A stretch of DNA of 49,715 nt from Micromonospora sp. KC213 (GTDB lineage Bacteria > Actinomycetota > Actinomycetes > Mycobacteriales > Micromonosporaceae), in assembly GCF_004348325.1 (NCBI RefSeq), contig NZ_SMKF01000021.1:1-49715 (forward strand), read 5' to 3'. Under the pieces are notes generated by a model that searched no databases, was not told the origin of the DNA, and saw only the letters and a program-made list of their open reading frames with translations. Of the stretch, positions 18,662-27,450 are shown in pieces. Position 1 is the stretch's first letter; each line of letters starts with the position of its first letter. The translations under genes and the position numbers were made by a program.

Positions 18662-18748
18662 CGGGACCGGAGCCTGCTCGGCGTCGGCCACCGTGGCGCG
18701 GCCGGCCGCGCCCCGACGTCCGGCGGGGACGTCGGAGCGCGACCGGCC
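18662..18748 (+). repeat. Degraded copy of fructokinase 3' segment plus its terminator hairpin
   Basis: Bases 18662-18695 match 11437-11470, inside the kinase gene (LRDRGLLGVGHR), at 32 of 34 positions. Bases 18704-18721 and 18727-18744 repeat the hairpin of 11653-11693, with two mismatches in the stem. The segment between the two parts is about 170 bases shorter than at the kinase. No intact reading frame remains. It sits between the sigma operon and the cutinase gene and may now act as the cutinase terminator. Confidence 0.6.
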
Positions 18749-18769
18749 GAGGAACCTTCGACGCAGAAG

Positions 18770-19432
18770 CTAGATCCGACCGGCGGCGAAGGTCGCCGCC
18801 CGACCCGCGTCGCCCCCGTAACCCAGGTGCGCGAGGACGCTGGTGCCCAACGGGTCGCAGACCACGTCACGGTCGGCGCAGATGTCCAGGGTGCGGGCCG
18901 CGACCGGGCCCTCGATACCGCGGCCCAGTTTGCGCAGCGGGTAGCCGAACACCAGCACCGCCGCCACCCGGGGCTGCACGGCCGCAGGGATGGTGGCGAC
19001 GACCGGACCACCGACGGCGGCGCCCGCCGAACTGGTGCCGAGCGAGTTGCCCACGACGTTGGCGCCCTGCGAGTACCCGACGAGGATGAAGCGCTGTTCT
19101 GGGCAGGACTGTGCCTGGCTGGTCACATGGTCGACCAACGCCCGGTTGCCCTCCGTCGGGGAGGTGCGGCTGGTGTTGGCGGGATAGTCGACGGCGTGGC
19201 TGGTCAGGGTGACGCCGGTCAACCGCCGTTGGAGCGCGGCGAACACCGGGTCGCCCACGATGACGCCCAGCCGGCCCGGCTCGCCGGTGCCGCGCGCGAC
19301 CACGACGTCGACGTCGGCGCACTGGGCGGACGCCGCCGGACCGGCGGCGAAGACCGCGCCGCCGGTGGTCAGCAGCGCGGCGGCGAGCAGGACGCCGGTA
19401 CGCCGCCAGAGACGGGGGATGGCGAAGCGCAT
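18770..19432 (-). CDS. Secreted cutinase-family esterase
   Basis: A 220-residue exported serine esterase. The signal peptide covers about residues 1-36 (RRTGVLLAAALLTTGGAVFA, AASAQ). The mature part shows the cutinase pattern: first cysteine with DVDVVVARGTGEPG, nucleophile GYSQG, and the late ICADRDVVCDP carrying the aspartate and cysteines, followed by the histidine in LAHLGYG. Mycobacterial and actinobacterial members hydrolyse lipid or polyester bonds outside the cell. GGAGGTGACCGGAG precedes the ATG. It is the first of two potential polyester-cleaving enzymes here; the other, at 22449, is of a different family. Confidence 0.92.
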   Translation of the reverse strand: MRFAIPRLWRRTGVLLAAALLTTGGAVFAAGPAASAQCADVDVVVARGTGEPGRLGVIVGDPVFAALQRRLTGVTLTSHAVDYPANTSRTSPTEGNRALVDHVTSQAQSCPEQRFILVGYSQGANVVGNSLGTSSAGAAVGGPVVATIPAAVQPRVAAVLVFGYPLRKLGRGIEGPVAARTLDICADRDVVCDPLGTSVLAHLGYGGDAGRAATFAAGRI

Positions 19433-19636
19433 CTCCGGTCACCTCCACTGAGGATTGATGCTGGTCGAGACGAGAAGTTAACTGAGCGCTCAGACCGGGC
19501 GACACTCAGCGACATGCTGATATCAACGACGAAGAATGTCACTGCGGTGAGTGCCGCTGAACCACGCGGCGGTCGGGGCCGTGTCGGAAGGCAGAGCGTC
19601 CCGGTGGCGTCGCCGACTATGGGCGGGAGTCGCAAG

Positions 19637-20983
19637 ATGGCAACGAACGACGCGTCCGCGGTGGGATGGTCCGCCCCGCGGATCCCGGCGGCGACCGTGG
19701 AGCTGCTGCGCGCCGATGTCCTCCGTTCCGCTGCGGAGATGGTGCGTGAGATCGAACGGCAGGTTCCGGAATACGGCCCGGCCGGTGACCCGACGTCCGC
19801 CCGCGCGCTACGTCGCGGAGTGAACCTGGCCCTGCGCCGCTACCTCGACCTGCTCGACCGGCACGCCCACCCGACGGCGGTCGGCGCGGCGGACGCCACC
19901 GGCGGGGCCACCGACTGGCGCGAGATCTACCGTGCGGTGGGCGCCAACGAGATGCGCGCGGGCCGCAGCCTGGACGGCCTGCACGCCGCCGCACGGGCCT
20001 GCGCCCGGGTGGCCAACCGTCGGCTGCGCGCGTTCGCCGCGCGGCACCCGCTGTCGCCGGAGGCGGTCGCCTGGCTCGCCGAACGGATCTTCGACAACAT
20101 CGACGACATCGCCCAGGCGTCGACCGAGGGGTACGCGCAGGCGCGGGAGGCCGAGGCCAGCGGACACGAGCGGCGGCGACGGCAGCTCGTCGACGTGCTC
20201 CTCGCCGATGCGCCGCCGTCGGTGCCGGCGCTGACCGCCGCAGCCGCTGCGGCCCGTTGGCGACTGCCACGCCGCCTGGCCGTCGTGGCCATCGCCGCGC
20301 TCGGGCCACCGACCCCGACGCCGAGGCTGGTGCCGGAGATGCTGACCGGGTACGACCGTCCGCAGCCGTGCCTGATCGTGCCGGATCCCGAAAGTCACGC
20401 GCAGGTACGGGTGCTCGTCAACGGCCTGGCCGGGCAGCACGCGGCGGTGGGACTGGCGGTGCCCCCGACGGAGGCCGCCGCCTCGCTGCGCTGGGCGCGT
20501 CTCGCCCTCGACCTCGCCGCGAACGGTCTCCTCCCCCGGCAGCCGCTCATCTGGTGCCGCGACCACCTGGCCGCGCTCGCGGTCTTCCAGGACCGGGCGC
20601 TCATCGCCGCGCTCAGCGAACGGCAGCTCGCGCCGCTGGCCCGGTTGCGAGACGACAGGCGCGCCCTGCTGGCCGACACCCTGCTCGCCTGGCTGATGTT
20701 CAACATGAACGCCAACGAGGTCGCAGCCCAGCTGCACGTCCATCCGCAGACCGTGCGCCACCGCCTGCGTCAGCTGACCGACCTGTTCGGCGACCGTATC
20801 CGCGACCCGCAGCAGCGCCTGGAACTGGAGATCGCGTTGCGGGCTGAACGCGCCCGCGCCCGCCGGGCGGCCGGGCCCACGGCGGCGACACGGCAGCGGC
20901 GGCGGTCGGCGCCGGCCGGCGGCGCGGCGGTCAGGGGCGCAGCCGACAGGCGGCGAACGCGGCAGTCAGGGGGATCGCGGTGA
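19637..20983 (+). CDS. PucR/CdaR-family transcriptional regulator
   Basis: A 448-residue regulator. The N-terminal half is helical (RsbT co-antagonist/RsbRD-like, LLRADVLRSAAEMVREIERQ). A middle GGDEF-like CdaR sensor part follows (LPRRLAVVAIAALG to LIWCRDHLAALAVF). The C-terminal PucR helix-turn-helix is LLADTLLAWLMFNMNANEVA then HVHPQTVRHRLRQLTDLFG. GGGAG lies 7 bases before the ATG at 19637; an ATG at 19619 is an alternative. The last 53 bases overlap the 3' end of the convergent MFS gene. The ligand is unknown. Confidence 0.88.
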   Translation: MATNDASAVGWSAPRIPAATVELLRADVLRSAAEMVREIERQVPEYGPAGDPTSARALRRGVNLALRRYLDLLDRHAHPTAVGAADATGGATDWREIYRAVGANEMRAGRSLDGLHAAARACARVANRRLRAFAARHPLSPEAVAWLAERIFDNIDDIAQASTEGYAQAREAEASGHERRRRQLVDVLLADAPPSVPALTAAAAAARWRLPRRLAVVAIAALGPPTPTPRLVPEMLTGYDRPQPCLIVPDPESHAQVRVLVNGLAGQHAAVGLAVPPTEAAASLRWARLALDLAANGLLPRQPLIWCRDHLAALAVFQDRALIAALSERQLAPLARLRDDRRALLADTLLAWLMFNMNANEVAAQLHVHPQTVRHRLRQLTDLFGDRIRDPQQRLELEIALRAERARARRAAGPTAATRQRRRSAPAGGAAVRGAADRRRTRQSGGSR

Positions 20984-22244
20984 GGGTCAGCCAGGGCAGC
21001 GTCCCGCCGAGCTGGTCGCCCGCGCTGTCCAGGAGCAGGCCGGTGAGGGCGCTGCCGACCAGCACCAGCGTGCCGGAGATGGTGGACAGCGCGCCGGTGT
21101 AGAGGCCGAGGTGCCCTGCCCCGGCGAGGTCCGGCAGGAGTGCCCGGGCCGCCGGTACGACGAGCATCTGCCCCGTGGTGAGCAGGACGACCAGCCCGGT
21201 GGCGGGTAGCAGGCCGGCCGGCCCGGGTAGCTCGAAGGGGCGGGCGGCGGCGACCACGGCGAACCCGGCGGCGATGGTCGCCAGCCCGGCCACGAGGCTG
21301 GTGCGCAGGCAGAGGTTACGGGTGACCCACCCGGTGACCGGCAGCTGGGCCGTGATGACCAGCAGCGAGGAGAGGGTGAACATCCAGGCCAGTGCGGTGG
21401 CCGAGCCGCTGGTACGGATGATCTCCTCGGGCAGCGCCAGGTAGAGCTGGTTGTAGGAGACCAGGTAGCCGCTGTAGGCCAGGGCGAGCAGCAGGAAGCT
21501 CCGGTTGCGGCAGAGTCCCCGTACCCCCGGCCAGGTCCCCCCGCCGGTTCGGCCCGCCGCGGCCGGGCCGGCGGTGGTCCGGTGCGGCATGAGCCGGGCG
21601 TGCCCGGCGAGGATCGCGACGAACACGACGGCACCGCCGAGACAGGTGACACGGAAATCAACCAGGAGCAGCAGCGCGCCGAGCGCCGGTCCGGTGAACG
21701 CGCCGATCTGCCCGGCGACGGAGAAGATCGCCAGTACCCGGGTCCGGGGGGCGTGCCCGGCCGTTTCGTGTTCGACGGCCTGGCGGGCCACCTCGGATTC
21801 GACCGCGGGCGAGAAGAGCGCGGCGGCGAACCCGATGAGCAGCACCGAGGCGAGCACCGACCAGATGCCGTCGGCGACGGCGAGGCCGGCGAACCCGGCG
21901 ACGCGCAGGGCGCAGCCGGCCAGCACGACCGGTCGGGGGCCGAGCCGGTCGGTGAGCGCGCCGCCGACCACGAACAGCCCCTGCTGGCTGAAGGTGCGCA
22001 GACCGAGGACGAGCCCGACCAGCCACCCGGCGAGACCGATGTGGTCGGCGAGATGGCTGCTCAGGTACGGCAGGACCGCGTAGAAGCCGATGTTGAAGGC
22101 GAGCTGGGTGCCGATGAGCAGACGCAGCAGCGGCGGCATGCCCCGCAGTTCGGCCAGCAGCCGGCCGAAGCGGACAGGAGGAGGCCCGGGGTTGGCCTGC
22201 TGGTCCGGGGCGGCAGGCTGGTCGTGCCGAAGGGTCAGGGTCAC
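20931..22244 (-). CDS. MFS transporter (multidrug-exporter-like)
   Basis: A 437-residue, about 12-helix major facilitator protein. Conserved features include the loop 2-3 motif GGALTDRLGPRPVVLAG and the FSVAGQIGAFTGPALGALLL segment of DHA1-type exporters. The substrate is unknown. The start is a GTG preceded 7 bases upstream by TTAGAT, itself 17 bases after TTGCAA, so the message is probably leaderless. The gene is transcribed convergently to the PucR regulator and overlaps its end by 53 bases. Confidence 0.86.
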   Translation of the reverse strand: MTLTLRHDQPAAPDQQANPGPPPVRFGRLLAELRGMPPLLRLLIGTQLAFNIGFYAVLPYLSSHLADHIGLAGWLVGLVLGLRTFSQQGLFVVGGALTDRLGPRPVVLAGCALRVAGFAGLAVADGIWSVLASVLLIGFAAALFSPAVESEVARQAVEHETAGHAPRTRVLAIFSVAGQIGAFTGPALGALLLLVDFRVTCLGGAVVFVAILAGHARLMPHRTTAGPAAAGRTGGGTWPGVRGLCRNRSFLLLALAYSGYLVSYNQLYLALPEEIIRTSGSATALAWMFTLSSLLVITAQLPVTGWVTRNLCLRTSLVAGLATIAAGFAVVAAARPFELPGPAGLLPATGLVVLLTTGQMLVVPAARALLPDLAGAGHLGLYTGALSTISGTLVLVGSALTGLLLDSAGDQLGGTLPWLTLTAIPLTAAFAACRLRP

Positions 22245-22251
22245 GCCGTCG

Positions 22252-22280
22252 ATCTAATCGCCACCAGGACGTTATTGCAA
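22252..22280 (-). promoter_or_regulatory. Leaderless promoter of the MFS gene
   Basis: On the minus strand TTGCAA (22280-22275) is followed after 17 bases by TTAGAT (22257-22252), and 7 bases later by the GTG start codon. TTGC and GCAA half-sites at 22275-22278 and 22288-22291 make a small dyad over the -35 box, a possible operator. The remaining gap to 22448 shows no gene. Confidence 0.6.
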
Positions 22281-22448
22281 GTATTAGGCAACAAGATGGG
22301 AGGCGGTCGCGGGTACGCGGTGACGGCCCGGGACCAGAACCGAGATCGCGGCGGGCCAGGGGCATCGACGCCAGGTGTCTGACGACGCGATGTCCGCTGG
22401 CCCGCCGCGAGAGGCCCCGGTGCCCGGCGGGGCGTGGGTGGTGCGCGC

Positions 22449-23780
22449 CTACGGGCTGGCGCAGGTCAGGGTGGGAGCGGACGGACTACCGTTGGCGATG
22501 AAGCCGAACGTGGTCGAGCCGGACGCCGGAAGCGAGCCGTTGTACGGGGCGTTCCGCACCGTGGCGGTGGAGCCGCTGGTGCTCAGCGTGCCGTTCCACA
22601 CCTGGCTGATGCTCTGGCCGCCACCCAACGTCCAACGAACGGTCCACCCGTTGATCGGCGCACCACCTGCCCGCACGGTCACCTCGCCCTGAAAACCGCC
22701 CGACCACGAGTTGACGGTGCGGTAGCTCGCGGCGCAGGGGCCACCGGGCGCCGGCGTCGTCGGCGGCGGAGTGGTGGGCGGCGGGGTGGTCGGCGGGGTG
22801 CTGGTCGGCGGTGCGCTGGTGGGAGGGTCCGTCGGTACCGGGGAGGGCACCAGCGGGCAGGTGCTCTCGTACGACCGGATGCCGTTGGTGTTGGACAGCG
22901 GGCACAGGAACTGCGTGTACCGGGTGTCGCTGTCGACGAAGATCTTCAACCACGGGATGACGTTGCGCATCATCGTCGGGTTGTTCGACGTCGGGAAACC
23001 ATGCCCCGCGCCGGTCAACTCCAGATACGCCTTCTCCACCCCGGACGGCACCTGACCGTAGTAGTTCCGAATACTCGCCGGAGTGGTCGTCCCGTCGTTC
23101 TGCCCGGCGAGGAGCATCGTCGGCACCCGCATGTTGTTCAACGTCTGCGACGCGCTGAACGGCGCCAACCCGACCGTGGTCTTCAACGACGGCCGCTGCA
23201 GGGCCGCGTAGATGGCCCCACCACCACCCATCGAGTGGCCCATCACCGCCGCCCGACTCGCGTCCACCCGGTCCCGCACCGAACTACGCTGGGTCAGATA
23301 GTCCAACGCGGCCAACAACTGCGTACCACGCGCCGTGTCCCAGTCGTTACGACTGTTCGTGTCGATCCCGATCACCACGAACCCGAACGACGCCAGCCAC
23401 GGCCCCATCCAGGCACCCTCAGCAGCCCACGTCGCCGTGTAACCCGGCACGACCGCCACCGCACCGAACCGACCCTGGCTGGTGTCCGTCGGGTAGTAGA
23501 TCACCCCACCACCGAACCCGTTCCCCGCCGGCACACTCACCTGCGCCGTCGCGAACGTACCCCGCGACGCCCCCACACTGGCTGGAGTCGGATCCGGACC
23601 CCGCTGGTACGGATTGTCCGCCGCCAACGCCGGACGAACCGCCACCGCGACCGACAAGGCGCAGAGCGCTGCCGCGGCCACCGCCGCGGTGCGCCGCCAC
23701 AGCCCACCCGAACGGCCGGACCTCGGCCGGTCGGCCTCGGCGATCCCCGATACCCGGGGCTCAGTTTCGCTTTCTGGCAT
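22449..23780 (-). CDS. Secreted polyester hydrolase (PET-hydrolase/cutinase-like) with C-terminal CBM2
   Basis: A 443-residue exported enzyme. A signal region (to about residue 54) is followed by an alpha/beta hydrolase that aligns by eye with Thermobifida cutinases and PETases: NPYQRGPDPT, FGGGVIYYPTDT, PGYTAT (oxyanion Tyr114), GHSMGGGG (Ser183), AGQNDGTTTP (Asp229), GAGHGFP (His260), FVDSDTRYTQFLC with a C293-C308 disulphide. The substrate-clamping tryptophan of the family (PW) is Phe208 here. A proline/threonine linker leads to a family 2 carbohydrate-binding module (about 345-443). AAGGAGGT lies 8 bases before the ATG. It probably cleaves cutin-like or synthetic polyesters while bound to polysaccharide; PET activity is not shown by sequence. 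Confidence 0.9.
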   Translation of the reverse strand: MPESETEPRVSGIAEADRPRSGRSGGLWRRTAAVAAAALCALSVAVAVRPALAADNPYQRGPDPTPASVGASRGTFATAQVSVPAGNGFGGGVIYYPTDTSQGRFGAVAVVPGYTATWAAEGAWMGPWLASFGFVVIGIDTNSRNDWDTARGTQLLAALDYLTQRSSVRDRVDASRAAVMGHSMGGGGAIYAALQRPSLKTTVGLAPFSASQTLNNMRVPTMLLAGQNDGTTTPASIRNYYGQVPSGVEKAYLELTGAGHGFPTSNNPTMMRNVIPWLKIFVDSDTRYTQFLCPLSNTNGIRSYESTCPLVPSPVPTDPPTSAPPTSTPPTTPPPTTPPPTTPAPGGPCAASYRTVNSWSGGFQGEVTVRAGGAPINGWTVRWTLGGGQSISQVWNGTLSTSGSTATVRNAPYNGSLPASGSTTFGFIANGSPSAPTLTCASP

Positions 23781-24303
23781 TGCCTTGTACCTCCTTGCGA
23801 CATAACGCGGAGAGACGATGAGGCCGGCGCCTCCCGGTCCGGACGATGGCCGTGGTGGCGCCCGGGCTCGGCTCGTCCCGGGTTACCGGTCTGTGACGTC
23901 GTCAGCCCGTCCGGCGTCGGCGATGCGCCCGGCCGGTTGGGCCACAGGCGCGTCGACTTCCGGTCCGGCGTACCTGGGCGGGGCGTCATTCACCGGTCCC
24001 GCACACCGTGCGGCCAGCCACCGGCCCGCTCGTCGCTCCCGGCGACTGTGCCGGAGCACGACGGACGGCTCGGACACGCGACGAAGTGCCCTCTTCGTCA
24101 CGCGACCGGGACCGACACCGGACGTCGGGTCGCTGTTGCCCGCACTGGCTCCCGCAGAACCAGGATGTGTCGGATAGTCTGTCGCCAATGCACACAAGTG
24201 TCAAACGATTACTTTCGATGGAATGATGTCCGCAAGGGCTCCCGCGGCGGCGGGACCACTACAGTCGGCAGCGCCCCTCACCTCCCTTCGCGCCGGAGCA
24301 CAC
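23781..24303. other. Intergenic region between the polyesterase and paaX-type genes
   Basis: A 520-base divergent gap. Apart from the AAGGAGGT ribosome site of the polyesterase, I see no reading frame with coding-like codon use. The segment 24170-24235 is less GC-rich and contains TAGTCT and several ATGs, and probably holds the promoter for the PaaX-type gene. No clear dyad was found. Confidence 0.4.
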
Positions 24304-25329
24304 GTGGTTAGCCCGTTCGACATCGAGGAGATCTTTCCCGACATCGCCGCCGAGTCCGTACGGCTGCCACGTCGACAGACCGGCGGCTCACCCCAGGGCC
24401 TCGCGGTGACCCTGATCACCGACTACACACTGCGCACCCGCGCCTGGCTGCCGACCGCGGCGATCGTCGCCCTGCTCGGCGACTTCGACGTGACCACCGG
24501 TGCCGCGCGTACGACCATCAGCAGGCTGGCCCGGCGTGGCGTACTGGAGGGCAGCCGGCAGGGACGCCACAGCTCGTACCGGCTGACCCTGGCCGCCGCC
24601 GCCAGCCTGTCCCTCGGCGGCATGACGGTCGCCGCGTACGCCGCCCATCCCGACATCTGGGACGGGTCGTGGACACTCGTCATCTTCACCCTGCCGAAGG
24701 AGGAGAGCATCCGGCGGAGCACGCTCCGCACCCACCTGCGGTGGCTCGGATTCGCTCCCCTGTACGACGGGGTCTGGGTGTCGCCGAACCCGCTGACCAT
24801 CAAGGAACGGGCCGAGTTGCCCGCCGTGACCCCGGGGACGATCACCGCGTTCCGCGCCCAGCACCTGGAACTGACGGCCGGCGGCACGCGCAACCCGATC
24901 GACGCCTGGGACATCGCCGGCATCGCCGAGCAGTACGACAGGTTCATCCAGCGCTGGGAACCTCTGCTGCCCGACCTACGGACCGGTAGTGTCACCGGCG
25001 CCGCAGCCGTGCGAGCCCGCGCCGAGGTGATGGACACCTACCGCCGGTTCCCGGCCCTCGACCCCCTGCTGCCCAGCGAACTCATGCCGCCCGACTGGCC
25101 CCGGGCACGCGCGCGGGAACTGTTCCGCACCGTGTACGACCACCTGGCCGAACCAGCCCAGGACCACGTACGCGCCGTCGTCGCCCAGACCGTCGAGGGA
25201 CCCCACCTCGACATCCGGGCCCACACCGTCGCCGAGATGAGCCTCGGCATCCGCCCGCTGCACCCTGACGACGGCCCCGGTGAGGACTCGGCGCCGACCG
25301 GTACGGCGAGCAGTGGCGCAGTGAGGTGA
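24304..25329 (+). CDS. PaaX-family transcriptional regulator
   Basis: A 341-residue regulator. The N-terminal winged helix is recognisable (SVRLPRRQTGGSPQGLAVTL, TRAWLPTAAIVALLGDFDVT, AARTTISRLARRGVLEGSRQ), and the PaaX central and C-terminal regions follow (WTLVIFTLPKEESIRRSTLR; LGFAPLYDGVWVSPN). The GTG at 24304 has GGAG 5 bases upstream and places the protein start just before the conserved DIEEIFPD. The frame is open to 24223, so a longer form is possible. PaaX itself represses phenylacetate catabolism via phenylacetyl-CoA; no paa genes are nearby, so the effector here is unknown. Confidence 0.88.
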   Translation: MVSPFDIEEIFPDIAAESVRLPRRQTGGSPQGLAVTLITDYTLRTRAWLPTAAIVALLGDFDVTTGAARTTISRLARRGVLEGSRQGRHSSYRLTLAAAASLSLGGMTVAAYAAHPDIWDGSWTLVIFTLPKEESIRRSTLRTHLRWLGFAPLYDGVWVSPNPLTIKERAELPAVTPGTITAFRAQHLELTAGGTRNPIDAWDIAGIAEQYDRFIQRWEPLLPDLRTGSVTGAAAVRARAEVMDTYRRFPALDPLLPSELMPPDWPRARARELFRTVYDHLAEPAQDHVRAVVAQTVEGPHLDIRAHTVAEMSLGIRPLHPDDGPGEDSAPTGTASSGAVR

Positions 25330-25374
25330 CGCGGTCGCCGCTCCACGGCAATTCCTGCCGTCCTTCGGCCTCCG

Positions 25375-26781
25375 TCAGACCTTGCCCACCGGCTCCGCCG
25401 GCTCAACCGCCACCGGGGCGGACGACTGACGACGCAGCAGCAGTGCGATCAGCAGCAGCGTGGCTGCTGCCAGGGCCGCCAGGCCCCAGAGCGTGATGTC
25501 CATCCCACGCGTGTAGCCGGGCTCGGCCAGCCGACCATCGGCCGTGCTGGCCAGTACCGCGCCGAAGATGGCGATGACCACCGTCTCGCTGGCCAGACGA
25601 GCGGTGTTCAGCATGCCAGCGGCAGTCCCGGCACGGCCGGTTTCGATGCTGGACAGCGCGACACCGTCGATCATGCCGGTTGTCATACCCATTCCCGCGC
25701 CGAGGGCCAGCAGCGGGCCAGCCAGGGCGAGCGTCCTGACTCCCGGCTCGATGACCGTGAGCCAGGCCGCACCCACCCCGACGAGAGCGACCGCCATGAC
25801 GACCACCGCGGTCGGCGGGACCCACCGGGTGAGCATGCTGCTGAACAGGGGCAGCGCCAGCGTCGGCGCGGTGAGCAGGAGCAGGGTGGCGCCGGCCTGT
25901 CCCGAGGTCATGCCCAGCACCCCGGTGAAGTAGGAGGGCAGGTAGACCAACAGCGGAATCGTCACGCAGATGATCGTGGCGGCCGCCGCCGAGAAGGCGA
26001 CGAAGTGCCGGCTACGCAGCAGGCTGAAGTCGAAGAGTGGGTTTCGCTGGTGCCGCTCGACCAGCACGAAGCACAGCAGCAGGGCGGCTGAGGCGACGAA
26101 AGCACCCACGACCCACAGGCTCGTCCAGCCCTGCCTCGGCCCCTCCACCACGCCGAAGATGAGCAACAGCAGGAAGGCGGTGAACGACAGCGTTCCCGGC
26201 GGGTCGACCCGGCGGCTCGTCGCGTCCTTCGACTCGGGCAGTCGCGGCACCAGCGCAAGGACGACAAGTGCGGCCAGCGCCGGCGTGGCGAAGACGGCCC
26301 GCCAGCCGAACGCGTCGACGAGCACGCCCGCGATGCTTGGCCCGAACGCCAGACCCACACCGAGCGCGGTGCCGAAGAGCCCGAACGCCCGGGTTCGGGC
26401 CGGTCCCTCGAACGAGGCGGCGAGCAGTGCGACGCCGCTGGCCGCGGCGGCCGCGGCACCGATGCCGGCGATCGCGCGGACCACGTCGAGCAGCAGGATG
26501 TTGTCCGCCACTGTGCTGATCAGGCCGGTCACCGCGAACACGGCGACGCCGACGGCATAGATCCGCCGTCGGCCGATGATGTCGGCGAGCGAGCCGCAGG
26601 CGAGCATGAAACTCGCGAAGGTGGCGTTGTAACCGGTCACCACCCACTGCACCGGCGTCAGGTCCGCGTCGAGGTCGGCCGCGATGTCGGACAGCGCGAC
26701 AGAGGCACCGGTCAGGGTGATCGGCAGCGACACGGTCGACAGCAGAACGGCCACGAGCACGGTTCCGGGATTCCTACGCAC
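25375..26781 (-). CDS. DHA2-family MFS multidrug exporter in a SoxR group
   Basis: A 468-residue, about 14-helix exporter of the EmrB/QacA group: WVVTGYNATFASFMLACGSL, then DIIGRRRIYAVG (motif A), and the GTALGVGLAFGPSIAGVLVD motif C antiporter signature. The GTG at 26781 is 5 bases after AGGAG; the open frame extends to 26904 but that part runs through the promoter. A SoxR box with exact SoxR-type promoter spacing lies upstream (26883-26900). It probably pumps out redox-cycling compounds such as quinones or phenazines; that is inference. Confidence 0.87.
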   Translation of the reverse strand: MRRNPGTVLVAVLLSTVSLPITLTGASVALSDIAADLDADLTPVQWVVTGYNATFASFMLACGSLADIIGRRRIYAVGVAVFAVTGLISTVADNILLLDVVRAIAGIGAAAAAASGVALLAASFEGPARTRAFGLFGTALGVGLAFGPSIAGVLVDAFGWRAVFATPALAALVVLALVPRLPESKDATSRRVDPPGTLSFTAFLLLLIFGVVEGPRQGWTSLWVVGAFVASAALLLCFVLVERHQRNPLFDFSLLRSRHFVAFSAAAATIICVTIPLLVYLPSYFTGVLGMTSGQAGATLLLLTAPTLALPLFSSMLTRWVPPTAVVVMAVALVGVGAAWLTVIEPGVRTLALAGPLLALGAGMGMTTGMIDGVALSSIETGRAGTAAGMLNTARLASETVVIAIFGAVLASTADGRLAEPGYTRGMDITLWGLAALAAATLLLIALLLRRQSSAPVAVEPAEPVGKV

Positions 26782-26882
26782 AGTTCTCCTGTTCGTTGCA
26801 CTCTTACCGGCGTTCCGCCCCTCTGACCGGGGACACCCGCCGCCGACCGGGCAGTCGATGTCGTCTGTCCCCCAGGCTGCGA

Positions 26883-26905
26883 CCTGAACAAATATTGAGG
26901 TCAAG
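26883..26905 (-). promoter_or_regulatory. SoxR box and promoter of the MFS exporter gene
   Basis: On the plus strand CCTGAACAAATATTGAGG (26883-26900) matches the SoxR consensus CCTCAA-N6-TTGAGG at 11 of 12 arm positions. On the minus strand the -35 TTGACC overlaps the outer CC of the box. A 19-base spacer, the stretched length typical of SoxR-controlled promoters, leads to CAGCCT, a weak -10. Confidence 0.75.
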
Positions 26906-26937
26906 TCCGATCGGTTTACCAGGGTGCCGGCGGCAGT

Positions 26938-27414
26938 TCACGAACCTCCGCCGGCAGCCTGTCGGCCGCTACCGTAGGGGGCGAGCCGGTGCGGTCCCGC
27001 GCCCAGGGCACCGAGGACGTCGTCGGCGTTCGCCAGGAGGCAACGGTCGATGGACAGGCATCCGCACCCCACACAGTCGGCGAAGCTGTCCCGAAGCAGG
27101 CGCAGATGGTGGATGCGGGCGTCGAGATCGTCCTGCCAGCCGCGGGACAGCCGTTCCCAGTCGGCACGGGTGGGCACCCGATTGTCGGGCAGCTCTGCCA
27201 GCGCCTGCGCAACCCGTGCCAACGGTATGCCGACGCGCTGCGCGATCCGGATGAGCGCCACCCGACGCAGAGTGTCGCGACGGTACCGTCGCTGGTTGCC
27301 GGGGGTCCGTGAACTGGTGATCAGCCCCTGGCGCTCGTAGAAGTGCAGCGCCGAGACGCTCACCCCACTTCGCTCGGCGAGTTGCCCCACCGTCAAATCC
27401 CTGTCCGGTGTCAT
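26938..27414 (-). CDS. soxR: SoxR redox-sensing MerR-family regulator
   Basis: A 158-residue activator. The MerR helix-turn-helix is at residues about 7-75 (LTVGQLAERSGVSVSALHFY, RQGLITSSRTPGNQRRYRRD), a dimer helix follows, and the [2Fe-2S] cluster motif is C-V-G-C-G-C-L-S-I-D-R-C. Oxidation of the cluster by redox-cycling compounds switches promoters with 19-base spacers on. AAAGG lies about 8 bases before the ATG. Two SoxR boxes flank the gene, one before the MFS exporter and one in the space shared with the YjbR gene. Confidence 0.93.
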   Translation of the reverse strand: MTPDRDLTVGQLAERSGVSVSALHFYERQGLITSSRTPGNQRRYRRDTLRRVALIRIAQRVGIPLARVAQALAELPDNRVPTRADWERLSRGWQDDLDARIHHLRLLRDSFADCVGCGCLSIDRCLLANADDVLGALGAGPHRLAPYGSGRQAAGGGS

Positions 27415-27450
27415 GGTCCGACCTTTTGTTGTTCCACCTGTCCCACCACG

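Noticed and set aside
18461..19636. Plus-strand extension of the PucR frame back to 18461
   Set aside because: It runs antisense through the cutinase gene and a decayed repeat. GGGAG before 19637 gives a normal PucR start.
24223..24303. ATG at 24223 as the start of the PaaX regulator
   Set aside because: The extra 27 residues lack family resemblance, and GGAG 5 bases before the GTG at 24304 is a better start. It is not fully excluded.
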